Positions 4,666 to 12,028 are shown, numbered from the stretch's first letter. The stretch is 12,967 bases of DNA from Caldifarciminota bacterium (GCA_029880025.1 JAOUPE010000017.1:1-12967); one strand, 5' to 3'. Translations and numbers: made by a program. Notes: a model not told the origin generated them from the letters alone.

Positions 4666-7332
4666 CTATTTGACTACCAGAAATTTTTTAACTTCCCGAG
4701 TCGGGTCTCCTCGACGAAGGGTCGATTCGACTGTTCCAATTTGTAAGAAATAGATACCTGGATTTATTCCTTTTAGAGATATTTCTATTCTTTTGTCATT
4801 GCGATCCGCCTTAGGCGGAGAAGCAATCTCTCTTATCAACTTTCCAGAAACATCAAAGATTTTAATCGCAGGCTGAAGCCTGCGGCTACCTTTATCGGAC
4901 CGCGGATAACGGATACGAATCACGGTCTTCGCCGGATTCGGATAGATTTCTGACAATAAGTGTTCAGCGTTTAGCATAGAGCGTTCCTCTTCAATCCCAA
5001 CAAACGGATAGAATTTACCCCAGATATGGTATGTATTATAAACTTTGCCTTGATATTCACCAATCCATCCCGAATAAGTGATTAAGACCTGATTTCCTGA
5101 ACCACGAGCCAGTGCTGGTGAATTCTGATTTCCATCTTGAGTTGAGACCAGAAAAGAATCAACTAATGTACCAGAAGGACTTACCTTAGCCCCATAAATG
5201 CTATAATAACCACTGTCTTCGCCTGTCCACACAACAAGATAGTTTGAACCATCAAAAGCAATTGACGGCAACTTCTGTTCATTTATTGTCGTTGTTATGG
5301 CAATGCCAGCTGGGTCAAGGACAACACGGGATGGTGTAACCCTTGCACCGTAAATATCAGCATTAGACCCATTCCGATAATCTTCCCATACAACCAGATA
5401 ATTTGTGCTATCAAAACTAAGCGAGGGGTATTTTTGATTACCCGGCACATTCGATATTATAAATCCAACCGGGTCAAGAACCGAACCAGAAAGACTTATC
5501 CTGGCACCCCAAATATTTAAGACCGTATTGGTATCACCATAAACCTGCCAGACTACTAAATAATTTATTCCATCAAAGGCGACCGCTGGTAACATTTGCT
5601 CATCTATACCCCAGGCAATTCTAATTCCATCTGGTTCAAGAACCAAACCATCCTGAGATATCCTCGTGCCATAAATATCTCCGCTATAACCACTTCGATA
5701 ATCTTGCCATACGACCAAATAATTAGTCCCATCAAATGCTATAGAAGGAGAACATTGGTCACCGGTAGTAGTAGAAATGGGAATACCATTTGGGTCTAAT
5801 ATGATTCCGGTTTGAGTCACTCGAGTCCCATAAATGTCATAACTGCCATTGCGTCCATCCTGCCAAATCACGAAATAACTCGTTTCGCCAAAAGCGGCAC
5901 AAGGATTCAGTTGTTGAAATGCCGGGTTTGATATTTCAATCGGAGTCTGGTCAAGAATTGTACCATTCTGGTCAATTCGTGCCCCGTAAATGTCATAACC
6001 ATTACCACGACCATCCTGCCATACTGCCAGGTAATTAGTACCATCAAAAGCGGTAGATGAAGATAGTTGATTAGAAGCTTCCGTAGATATGATAATCGGG
6101 TTTGAATCAAGAACTGTCCCGGATTGATTTACCCTTGAGCAGTAAATATCCATATTGTTAAGATAAGATGAAATTTCGCTTTGCCCAGCAACTAAATAGT
6201 TTGTCCGGCCAAAAGTGACTGATGAATATTTCTGTTCTCCAGTGCCGTCAAATATTGGGATACCGTTTGGGTCTAAGATGATACCGGTTTGATTGACCCT
6301 GGTACCATAGATGTCGTAATTGAAACCACGATTATCATGCCAGACTACAAAATAATTTGTCTCATCAAAGGCAACCGAAGGAGTATATTGGCCACATATC
6401 GAAGTAGAGATACCAATACCCGTTGTGTCAAGGACAATACCGGTTTGACTCACTCGTGCACCATAAATGTCGTAACTGTTACCGCGTCCATCCTGCCAGA
6501 CTACCAAGTAATTTGAACCATCAAAAGCGATTGCCGGAAATTCCTGATAAAGCGGAGCCACCGTGATAGCCATTCCATTAGGGTCTAATACCGCCCCAGC
6601 TTGATTGACCCTGGTTCCATAGACATCAATATTTGGGTAACCGTTACGTTCGTCTTGCCAGACAACAAGGTAGATACTCCCATCAAACGCAATTGCAGGA
6701 TATTCCTGGTCATCGGTTGCGGTTGAGATTGCGATACCGACCGGGTCAAGAACTTCACCGTCTCGACTGACCCGTGCACCGTAAATGTCATAATTTAGAC
6801 CATTGCGATTATCCTGCCAGACCACCAAATAGTTTGTCCCATCAAAAGAAATCGAAGGAGTTATTTGGTCGTGGGTTGTCACCGATATTGTGATGCCATT
6901 TGGGTCAATGACGATTCCGGACTGATTGATACGCGCACCCCAGATATCAAAAGAACCATGACGGTCATCAGACCAGACGACTAAGTAATTTATTCCATCA
7001 AAAGAAATCGCTGGTGTTTGTTGATTATAAGCCGAAGTCGATATTGCAATACCGGCTGAGTCAAGCACAGTACCGCTTTGAGCCATACGGGCTCCATATA
7101 TGTCATAATTCAAACCATTGCGACCATCCTGCCATACGACAAAGTAGTTGGTTCCATCAAATGCTATCGAAGGTGACTTTTGGTCATGCATTGCGGCGAC
7201 ATAAACGATACTGGTATCAATCAGAAATTCATTTGATTCGCAACTATTTGCTGAAGCGCGAGCCAGCCCCGAGGCATTTAATACACACAGTGTAAGAACT
7301 GGGATAAGAAAGTAAACTCTCAATTTCATCAT
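4666..7332 (-). CDS. Large secreted repeat protein with type IX secretion sorting domain
   Basis: A protein of 888 residues. The signal peptide (about residues 1-28, ending ARASA) is followed by about 13 tandem repeats of roughly 55-60 residues, plus a last degenerate one near residue 765. The repeat core is P(S/A)IAFDGTNYLVVWQD-RNG-YDIYGARV. Such repeats are typical of exported proteins with beta-propeller-like folds; ligand and function are unknown. Residues 796-888 form a Por sorting-type domain (IYPNPAKTVIRIRYP, KIFDVSGKLI, GINPGIYFLQIG) that would direct export by type IX secretion and surface attachment. Compared with the neighbouring gene, a 12-residue stretch (868-879) has been inserted before the last strand. 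The start ATG overlaps the stop of the upstream gene (ATGA), with no clear ribosome site, so it is likely translationally coupled. Repeat 7 is the most degenerate (LVAGQSE). It ends in TAG. Confidence 0.85.
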   Translation of the reverse strand: MMKLRVYFLIPVLTLCVLNASGLARASANSCESNEFLIDTSIVYVAAMHDQKSPSIAFDGTNYFVVWQDGRNGLNYDIYGARMAQSGTVLDSAGIAISTSAYNQQTPAISFDGINYLVVWSDDRHGSFDIWGARINQSGIVIDPNGITISVTTHDQITPSISFDGTNYLVVWQDNRNGLNYDIYGARVSRDGEVLDPVGIAISTATDDQEYPAIAFDGSIYLVVWQDERNGYPNIDVYGTRVNQAGAVLDPNGMAITVAPLYQEFPAIAFDGSNYLVVWQDGRGNSYDIYGARVSQTGIVLDTTGIGISTSICGQYTPSVAFDETNYFVVWHDNRGFNYDIYGTRVNQTGIILDPNGIPIFDGTGEQKYSSVTFGRTNYLVAGQSEISSYLNNMDIYCSRVNQSGTVLDSNPIIISTEASNQLSSSTAFDGTNYLAVWQDGRGNGYDIYGARIDQNGTILDQTPIEISNPAFQQLNPCAAFGETSYFVIWQDGRNGSYDIYGTRVTQTGIILDPNGIPISTTTGDQCSPSIAFDGTNYLVVWQDYRSGYSGDIYGTRISQDGLVLEPDGIRIAWGIDEQMLPAVAFDGINYLVVWQVYGDTNTVLNIWGARISLSGSVLDPVGFIISNVPGNQKYPSLSFDSTNYLVVWEDYRNGSNADIYGARVTPSRVVLDPAGIAITTTINEQKLPSIAFDGSNYLVVWTGEDSGYYSIYGAKVSPSGTLVDSFLVSTQDGNQNSPALARGSGNQVLITYSGWIGEYQGKVYNTYHIWGKFYPFVGIEEERSMLNAEHLLSEIYPNPAKTVIRIRYPRSDKGSRRLQPAIKIFDVSGKLIREIASPPKADRNDKRIEISLKGINPGIYFLQIGTVESTLRRGDPTREVKKFLVVK
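4695..4730. repeat. Clean 36-bp in-frame insertion in the sorting domain of the 888-residue protein
   Basis: The flanks ACTT and CTGTTCCAATTTGTAAGAA align directly with the neighbouring gene at 7350-7376 once these 36 bases are removed. The insert encodes 12 residues (868-879). It contains the stem TCGAC-GAAGG-GTCGA and a CCCGA/TCGGG stem at its left edge. Confidence 0.75.
4794..4830. repeat. Palindrome-bearing small repeat inside coding sequence
   Basis: The core is GTCATTGCGA, then CCGCC-TTA-GGCGG, then AGAAGCAATCTC. It encodes IASPPKADRND in a surface loop of the sorting domain. The outer TTGC/GCAA arms flank an inner GC hairpin. This type of GATTGCTTC...CGCAATGAC element is, from general knowledge, a common dispersed repeat in diverse bacterial genomes. 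No second copy lies in this window. Confidence 0.5.
4867..4890. repeat. GCAGGCTGAAGCCTGC hairpin repeat inside coding sequence
   Basis: GCAGGCT-GA-AGCCTGC is a near-perfect hairpin, followed by GGCTACC, encoding SRRLQPA between two sorting-domain strands. The neighbouring gene has unrelated repetitive DNA at the aligned position (7493-7522). Confidence 0.5.
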
Positions 7333-8708
7333 TTTATAATAAGAAATTTTTTAATTTCTGTTCCAATTTGTAAGAAGTAGATACCTGGATGTATTCCTTT
7401 CAGAGAAATTCTTATTTCTTCCTTGTGCTCTTGTGCACTTGTGCTATTGAGCACTTCCTTTATTAACTTTCCTGACACATCGAAAATCTTAAGCGTTGGG
7501 CGTGAAGCGTTAGGCGTAAAGCTTGCCCGCGGAATACGGATACGAATCACGGTCTTCGCTGGATTCGGATAGATTTCTGGTGTTAGGCGTGATGCATCAA
7601 GCCTTGAGGCTTTATCAATCCCAGGAATTTCATCTCTTATCACATAGAGTGCCGAATCACCTATATCTGTAATATAAATCAGATGGTCTATGGGATTGCA
7701 GGTCATGGCTGTAGCGAGTCTACCAAAACGCATTTGAGAAATTACTGAATCAATGCGGCAGTCAAGGACATAAAGTATATTAAAGCGACCTGTGCTATCA
7801 TAATCTCTGGCTACAACGTATAACCGATTGCTCCAATTGGCAAGGTTTATACATTCAAGTTGCCCCCCTGGCACCACACTTTTTATTATTGAGTCATTTA
7901 AGCAGTCAATGATGTGTAGCGAATCGCCATCTTCACCGCTTGGCCAATAAACTTTATCTTCAAGGCTATTCCAAATCAGCGACACCCAAAAATTAAAACC
8001 GATATAAAAATCCTTAATTAGAGTATCTCCAACTGCATCAATCACAGCTCCATAGAAACCCCAATTACCAGCTACATATACCTTACGGCGCTGGAGATTG
8101 AACACTGCGGCAATGGGCTTCGATAACCTTGTGTTAATTACTGCGACAACTGAATCATTTGCACAGTTTATTACTGTGACCTCGTCCCGAGAGAAACCAC
8201 TGCCGCAATAGACCTTGTTACCGATAGAGTCCCAGACAATAAAACCACTTAAAAAATAGGGCTGGGTAATTATTTTAATTATTGAATCGGTTTCACAATC
8301 AATCACTGCTACTGACGCACCATTGGTTGCATAAATCTTATCGTCTCTTGAATTATAACAAGGCGCCCGACGCGCACCGTAATTAATCCACTTGATTATT
8401 GAGTCGGTCCGGTTATCTATTACGCCGATAGCCGAACCACCAAAAACATAATATATTTTATCTCTATTCCAATTCCTTATTCCATAGGATGCGGAATAAG
8501 GAGTAAAGAGGGTCTTTTTTACTTGGTTAGTAGAACAATCTAAGACCAAAAGAAAATTACTACTACCAAAATTAAGATAGAGTTCATTTCCTTCAGAAAC
8601 ATAGAGCAAATCCCAAGGATTGTCATTGAACCTAATGACCGTATCAATAACCTGAGCGTAAAAGGTAAGAGGTAGAAGCAGTACAAGTAATAAACTATAT
8701 TTCTTCAT
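7329..8708 (-). CDS. Secreted YVTN-like beta-propeller with type IX secretion sorting domain
   Basis: A protein of 459 residues. The signal peptide (residues 1-18, KKYSLLLVLLLPLTFYA) is probably cut before Gln19. Seven repeats follow, each with a VIDC-TDSIIK-like strand: LVLDCSTNQV, GVIDNRTDSII, AVIDCETDSII, TVINCANDSVV, AVIDAVGDTLI, IIDCLNDSII, YVLDCRIDSVI. With motifs such as NKVYCGSG and RKVYVAGN between them, this fits a seven-bladed YVTN-type propeller. Residues 379-459 are a Por sorting-type domain (IYPNPAKTVIRIRIP, KIFDVSGKLIKE, GIHPGIYFLQIG) close in DNA to that of the next gene. It stands 42 bp after the Kelch-like gene, with a strong hairpin in the gap, and overlaps the next gene by ATGA. 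Ribosome site is weak. Probable surface-exposed binding or adhesion role; ligand unknown. Confidence 0.85.
   Translation of the reverse strand: MKKYSLLLVLLLPLTFYAQVIDTVIRFNDNPWDLLYVSEGNELYLNFGSSNFLLVLDCSTNQVKKTLFTPYSASYGIRNWNRDKIYYVFGGSAIGVIDNRTDSIIKWINYGARRAPCYNSRDDKIYATNGASVAVIDCETDSIIKIITQPYFLSGFIVWDSIGNKVYCGSGFSRDEVTVINCANDSVVAVINTRLSKPIAAVFNLQRRKVYVAGNWGFYGAVIDAVGDTLIKDFYIGFNFWVSLIWNSLEDKVYWPSGEDGDSLHIIDCLNDSIIKSVVPGGQLECINLANWSNRLYVVARDYDSTGRFNILYVLDCRIDSVISQMRFGRLATAMTCNPIDHLIYITDIGDSALYVIRDEIPGIDKASRLDASRLTPEIYPNPAKTVIRIRIPRASFTPNASRPTLKIFDVSGKLIKEVLNSTSAQEHKEEIRISLKGIHPGIYFLQIGTEIKKFLIIK
7422..7453. repeat. 16-bp tandem duplication inside the sorting domain loop
   Basis: CTTGTGCTCTTGTGCA (7422-7437) is followed directly by CTTGTGCTATTGAGCA (7438-7453), two mismatches. 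It encodes most of LNSTSAQEHK, at the aligned position where the next gene carries its palindrome repeat (4794-4830). Confidence 0.65.
7495..7522. repeat. 14-bp tandem duplication, third copy at 7582-7595
   Basis: GTTGGGCGTGAAGC (7495-7508) and GTTAGGCGTAAAGC (7509-7522) are adjacent. GTTAGGCGTGATGC at 7582-7595 is a third copy in the same gene. The first two encode the loop SFTPNASRPT, the third DASRLTP just before the sorting motif. Confidence 0.65.
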
Positions 8709-8721
8709 ACGAGTTAATTAG

Positions 8722-8743
8722 AGGGCGGGTTAAAACCCGCCCT
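8722..8743. repeat. Strong 10-bp-stem GC hairpin between Kelch-like and YVTN-like genes
   Basis: AGGGCGGGTT and AACCCGCCCT are separated by AA, filling most of the 42-bp gap. On the minus strand it is followed by TCTAATTAA, which is not a good T-run, so it is a weak terminator at best. It could attenuate or stabilise the transcript between the two genes. On the + strand it is followed by TTTGTTTC. Confidence 0.55.
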
Positions 8744-8750
8744 TTGTTTC

Positions 8751-10025
8751 TTATTTGCCAATTATCACTTTAAACTGTTCTATTTTATTTCCTTTATCAA
8801 TCGTAACGAAGTAGATACCAGAAGAAACAGTATTTCCTGATTTGTCGGTCCTATCCCAAGATACCAAATGCTCGCCACTTTCTAAATTTCCATTAAAGAG
8901 GTTTTTCATCAGTTTACCGGAACGGTCATAGATCTGGATTTTCACTTGTGAAGGAGTATTGATTGAATACTTAACCAGTATTCTATCTGAAGAGTATAAT
9001 ACTTTTCCTCTTGGGAGCATAGACATTGTTACTATTGATTGTGTACCTTCCGGTTCCTCATAGGGATTTGTTTTAATATAGAAGTAAGGTTTTCCGCCAC
9101 CAACAACTAAATACAGGTTATGTCCTACACGTTGGTAGGTAAGAGATCCACCGGAACCGAGCTCCTCACGTGGGAGTGTATCATCTTGTACCCAGGAATC
9201 GTTATCCGTATCGTAATACCAGTATTCACGTTTATTGTTCTCTCCAAACATCCCGTATAAATATCGGCTTTGCCAGCGGGTGCAAGTTACAATAGAAGAA
9301 CCATCATTCTGACTCATTGGGGTATCCATCAAATCCTCCCAATTATCTGAACTTATTGAATAACGATAGAAGTTACTATTTCCACCGCCAACGAATGCAT
9401 AAATCCATTCCCCATCCCTATTATTATAACATATAGAACTGCCTGCACCAGCTTGTACTGGTATTGACGCTAATGTTTCCCAATCATATTGACGAGAAGG
9501 TGAACCACGTGGATTTTCCTCCGGAACTTCGATTGCTCGACGATAAAAATCACCAGTTTCGAAACCTCGTAAAAGATACAAATAACCAGTGTATGGACCA
9601 ACGGGGCTTGGGACATATTGAAATGCAAGTGAAACTCCGGGGCCACATTCTTCAGGAAGTTCAATTAGATACTCATCCCATCTACCCTCATAGCCTGTAG
9701 TGTAAAACTTAGTATAATGATGTAGCTCGTCTTCGGTCGTAATAACGAAAATTCTCCTTTCATATCCCGTTTCGTAAGTAATTGCTCCGAAATACTCGCA
9801 GAATTCCGGGACGGGTTCAAGCGTAATCCAGGAATCTCCATTAATATCATAGGCATAGAACCCATCACTTTCACCCCCAACAGAACACCAAACATAGCCA
9901 CCTCCATAGGTTATACCTCCTCCAGCATCTACGTCTTCAGGAACATCGTCGAGTTGTTTCTATCCTGCTTCTAAAAATGTGACAGAAAGTAGCAGCATCA
10001 TAAGTGGTGATAAATACTTATTCAT
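8751..10025 (-). CDS. Kelch-like secreted protein interrupted by an in-frame amber codon
   Basis: The full frame runs from ATG (10023-10025), behind AAAGGTGG, to TAA at 8751: 424 codons with one TAG at codon 22 (9960-9962), just after the signal peptide (MNKYLSPLMMLLLSVTFLEAG). Beyond the amber the frame is completely open and reads as one protein: GGGITYGGGYVWCSVGG, FYAYDINGDSW, then GGGNSNFYRYSISSDNW and YWYYDTDNDSWVQD, a Kelch-like series of Gly-rich strands and Tyr-Asp-Trp strands. Residues 345-424 form a FlgD/Por-like C-terminal domain (ILVKYSI, IQIYDRSGKLMKNL, SSGIYFVTI). Without readthrough, the only in-frame start after the amber is a TTG at 9581 without a ribosome site, which would give 276 residues and no signal. 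Likely a recent nonsense mutation or a sequence error; readthrough is possible. Confidence 0.75.
9960..9962 (-). other. In-frame amber (TAG) codon 22 of the Kelch-like gene
   Basis: The context is GCA GGA TAG AAA CAA. A single C-to-T change from CAG (Gln) would produce it. TAG ends other genes here (1448, 3875, 4666), so wholesale reassignment is unlikely. Confidence 0.8.
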
Positions 10026-10040
10026 TTTTACCACCTTTCT

Positions 10041-10068
10041 ATTTTAAGGTTATTATGACACCGGTCAA
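10041..10068 (-). promoter_or_regulatory. Promoter of the Kelch-like/propeller gene cluster
   Basis: On the minus strand, TTGACC (10063-10068) is followed after 16 bp by TAAAAT (10041-10046). The leader would be only about 10 nt, so the ribosome site lies at the very 5' end. The -35 lies within a direct-repeat pair (10059-10080). Confidence 0.45.
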
Positions 10069-10080
10069 GTACACCGGTCA
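10059..10080. promoter_or_regulatory. Direct repeat ACACCGGTCA x2 over the -35 region
   Basis: ACACCGGTCA occurs at 10059-10068 and 10071-10080, a 12-bp period, each with an ACCGGT palindrome core. Two binding sites spaced about one helical turn apart over a -35 suggest a regulator. Inference from position. Confidence 0.5.
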
Positions 10081-10263
10081 GTAGGCTGGAAAATAATAAT
10101 TCTGAAAGCTTTCATTCCAACCTTTGAAACCTTTCAAAACAAAACCGGTTCCGTTCGTGAACAATATATAATGAGAAAGTATTGTGGAACCAGTGCGGTT
10201 TTCTTTTGAAAAGTATGAAATTAACCCTAGAGAGAGAGAAATGATAATATTAGGAAGGTCCAT
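10078..10263 (-). CDS. Small ORF with its own promoter, unknown
   Basis: A frame of 61 residues from ATG (10261-10263), with a weak AAAGAAG site upstream. The N-terminus is mildly hydrophobic (LPNIIISLSLGLISYF), the rest polar and aromatic (KGWNESFQNYYFPAY). No family recognised. In its favour, a well-formed promoter lies just upstream (10281-10308). Against it, the ribosome site is poor, the composition is plain AT-rich, and its stop overlaps the direct repeats of the next promoter. It may be a small exported or membrane peptide, a decayed gene end, or only a leader for the cluster downstream. Confidence 0.35.
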   Translation of the reverse strand: MDLPNIIISLSLGLISYFSKENRTGSTILSHYILFTNGTGFVLKGFKGWNESFQNYYFPAY

Positions 10264-10280
10264 ATTAACTTCTTTGAGAG

Positions 10281-10308
10281 ATTTTAAATATTATTTAGAT
10301 TATGTCAA
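10281..10308 (-). promoter_or_regulatory. Sigma70-type promoter upstream of the small ORF
   Basis: TTGACA (10303-10308, minus strand) with a 16-bp spacer to TAAAAT (10281-10286). The same spacer length is seen at 595-622 and 10041-10068. It could drive the small ORF and read on into the surface-protein cluster. Confidence 0.55.
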
Positions 10309-10439
10309 GCATTTTTTTAAGAAAAATCGTTATAACAATTTTCTTTAGAAAGCAGCCTATGATGTCAATCAAGTAGTCTTCTAGGAAGCTACCTCCTCAT
10401 CTAAGGTTGTCACAAAATTACCCTTATTTTCTCAGTAAT

Positions 10440-10518
10440 AGGAGGGACTTCCCGGATAAACCGGGGCGATTTGCCCCAGTCCCGACCTAAAAGAATTGAG
10501 GCTTAGAAGCTCTCCGAC
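10440..10518. repeat. Structured dispersed repeat, copy 2
   Basis: A 79-bp block matching 4537-4616. From the central hairpin onward the two copies differ at about four of 60 positions. The hairpin GGGGC-GATTT-GCCCC (10463-10477) is conserved exactly. GGGACT (10444-10449) can pair with AGTCCC (10478-10483 region) around CCCGG-ATAAA-CCGGG, and GAGGCTT/AAGCTC form a slightly imperfect third stem. It lies about 100 bp past the stop of the hydrolase gene. Confidence 0.75.
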
Positions 10519-10613
10519 ATTTTTTCTTTTATCTCAGTCTATCTTCAGTTAGTTTCTTATCTCTGCTTTCTCTGCGGTTAAAATTTTTGTGTTCATCTGT
10601 GGTTTTCTTTTAA
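10519..10613. other. Intergenic segment with a CCGCAGAGA-type dispersed repeat
   Basis: On the minus strand it reads AACCACAGATGAACAC, then TTTTAACCGCAGAGAAAGC, then AGAGATAAGAAAC. From general knowledge this phrase resembles a dispersed junk-type repeat common in intergenic DNA of many bacteria. No gene is visible, and T-rich stretches leave no clear terminator. Confidence 0.35.
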
Positions 10614-11405
10614 TTAGCTCAATTCTTTTCTAAGCAATTTATAAAACTTGTTTTTTGCCTTTTGTTCGAACCAGGGATAATGCCCACAGTTTTTTAATAA
10701 AATGAATCGAAAGTCTTTTAAAATAGTAGAAAGTGGTTTCTTAACACCCTCTGCCGGATGCGGGTCATAATCACCATGAACCGCAATCACTGAACATTTA
10801 ATATCTTTACCAAGTCTCAAGAGTTTTCCAGTTCGGCGTAACTCATCAGCCTCTTTCCATACCCTATGAAAAATATCACCCTGAATATCAATCAGGACCG
10901 ATTTTTTAGATTCATCAGGAATTGGGTTATATGTATCAGTTTTTGTAGTTAATGCCCCAAGTCTTTCCAATGCTCTATTCTTATCTTTTACTTTGGGATT
11001 ATTTAAAAGCTTGATAATAGAATTATATTCTTTTCGTTCTTTCTGGTTGAGACGGTTTAATCGGTTCTCTATGAGTTTTTTCACATATTTTTGTTCAAAT
11101 GGTCCACTACCGATTAGTATCAGTTTTTTTACAATTGAAGGGTAGCGGGCAGTAAGAATATAGCTTAACCACGCACCCCAGGAATGACCAATTAATGTAA
11201 TAGGAATCTCACCATTCTTATTTAAAACTCTCTTCAGTTCTAAGATTTGCCCTTTAAGCGAAGTTGCGGTTTGGAGCGGCTCAAGTACGCCGAAATCACG
11301 TGATAATTCTCTTGCAATTGGAGCAACACTACCTGGTGCACCTGGTCCACCATGAATAACTGCTACTTTAAATGGCGGTTTTCCATATTTTCTAAGATTT
11401 ATCAA
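10614..11405 (-). CDS. Alpha/beta hydrolase fold protein with HGGPG motif
   Basis: A protein of 263 residues, likely a cytoplasmic hydrolase since no signal peptide is visible. HGGPG (18-22) is the oxyanion-hole loop typical of proline iminopeptidase-type alpha/beta hydrolases. GHSWG (73-77) is the nucleophile elbow with Ser75. Asp214 in HGDYDPHP and His242 in CGHYPWFE complete the triad. The insert between about residues 100 and 190 (charged helices: RLNRLNQKERKEYNSI) is the lid. The substrate cannot be read from the sequence; peptidase and esterase are both possible. The start is TTG (11403-11405), supported by GGAGAAG at normal spacing; no ATG is available nearby. It is 152 bp downstream of a GNAT gene and has no obvious partner. 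Confidence 0.85.
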   Translation of the reverse strand: MINLRKYGKPPFKVAVIHGGPGAPGSVAPIARELSRDFGVLEPLQTATSLKGQILELKRVLNKNGEIPITLIGHSWGAWLSYILTARYPSIVKKLILIGSGPFEQKYVKKLIENRLNRLNQKERKEYNSIIKLLNNPKVKDKNRALERLGALTTKTDTYNPIPDESKKSVLIDIQGDIFHRVWKEADELRRTGKLLRLGKDIKCSVIAVHGDYDPHPAEGVKKPLSTILKDFRFILLKNCGHYPWFEQKAKNKFYKLLRKELS

Positions 11406-11557
11406 ATTTCTTCTCCGTAATTATCTACAAGAGTATTTTGTTTATCGTTTCCGAGGATAAAAGAAGTTACCGAAGGCAATTTAAGTCGTTAAAGCGGATT
11501 CGATTTCCCTTTTATTCGCTATTAGCGGAAGTTGGTTATACCTCATAAGGTCTTGTC
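11406..11557. other. Intergenic gap, hydrolase upstream region
   Basis: It holds the GGAGAAG ribosome site of the hydrolase. No convincing -35/-10 pair, hairpin or RNA gene seen. Confidence 0.4.
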
Positions 11558-12028
11558 TCATTCCAGAATTCTTTCCATCTTCCTCATTACCGTTTTATAT
11601 CCCATCTTCTGATAAAATGCAATTGCATAATTGTTAAATTCGTGGACGGCAAGGTGAATAACCTTAATTCCCTTCTTGATAGCCCAATCATGGATACGCT
11701 TTATTAATGACCCACCAATACCTGAATGTCTGTAACTTTCATCTACAATCAGTAATGCTATTTCAATGTAAGGAGCACTTGCCAAATCATCTGAATGAGT
11801 TTCAATCGCAGCATAGATAAATCCTATAATTTTGTTTACCCTTTCTGCAACGAAAATCACTTCCCCTTTATTTTTTAAGATTTGCAGAAAAAAATTAGGA
11901 CCGTTTCCAAGAAGATTACTTTTGTCGACTTGTGGGCGATTTCGCAGGATTACTTTGTTATACTGCTCACTTAGAAGACATAATTGTGAACAATCGTTTT
12001 CAGTAGCAAGTCTAATTAAAGTATTCAT
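11558..12028 (-). CDS. GNAT family N-acetyltransferase
   Basis: A protein of 156 residues, the usual single-domain GNAT length. The N-terminus IRLATENDCSQLCLLSEQY is the first strand-helix. GEVIFVAERVNKIIGFIYAAI (about 55-75) is the strand pair before the acetyl-CoA site. ALLIVDESYRHSGIGGSLIKRI (about 91-112) contains motif A, R-H-S-G-I-G-G, which binds the acetyl-CoA pyrophosphate. HLAVHEFNNYAIAFYQKMGYK (about 124-144) is motif B. The enzyme transfers an acetyl group to an amine; the acceptor cannot be inferred. ATG start with only a weak AGAAGAT site upstream. It lies 144 bp after another acetyltransferase gene, to which it is not closely similar. Probably cytoplasmic. Confidence 0.88.
   Translation of the reverse strand: MNTLIRLATENDCSQLCLLSEQYNKVILRNRPQVDKSNLLGNGPNFFLQILKNKGEVIFVAERVNKIIGFIYAAIETHSDDLASAPYIEIALLIVDESYRHSGIGGSLIKRIHDWAIKKGIKVIHLAVHEFNNYAIAFYQKMGYKTVMRKMERILE

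Noticed and set aside
8722..8743. Intrinsic terminator between the Kelch-like and YVTN-like genes
   Set aside because: The stem is strong but on the minus strand is followed by TCTAATTAA rather than a T-run. Listed as a hairpin of unknown role.
9665..9907. 80-codon minus-strand frame inside the Kelch-like gene
   Set aside because: It lies in another frame of DNA that encodes coherent Kelch-like sequence in the main frame.
9960..9962. Reassignment of TAG to an amino acid in this organism
   Set aside because: At least three other genes in the window end naturally at TAG (1448, 3875 and 4666), so code-wide reassignment is not supported.
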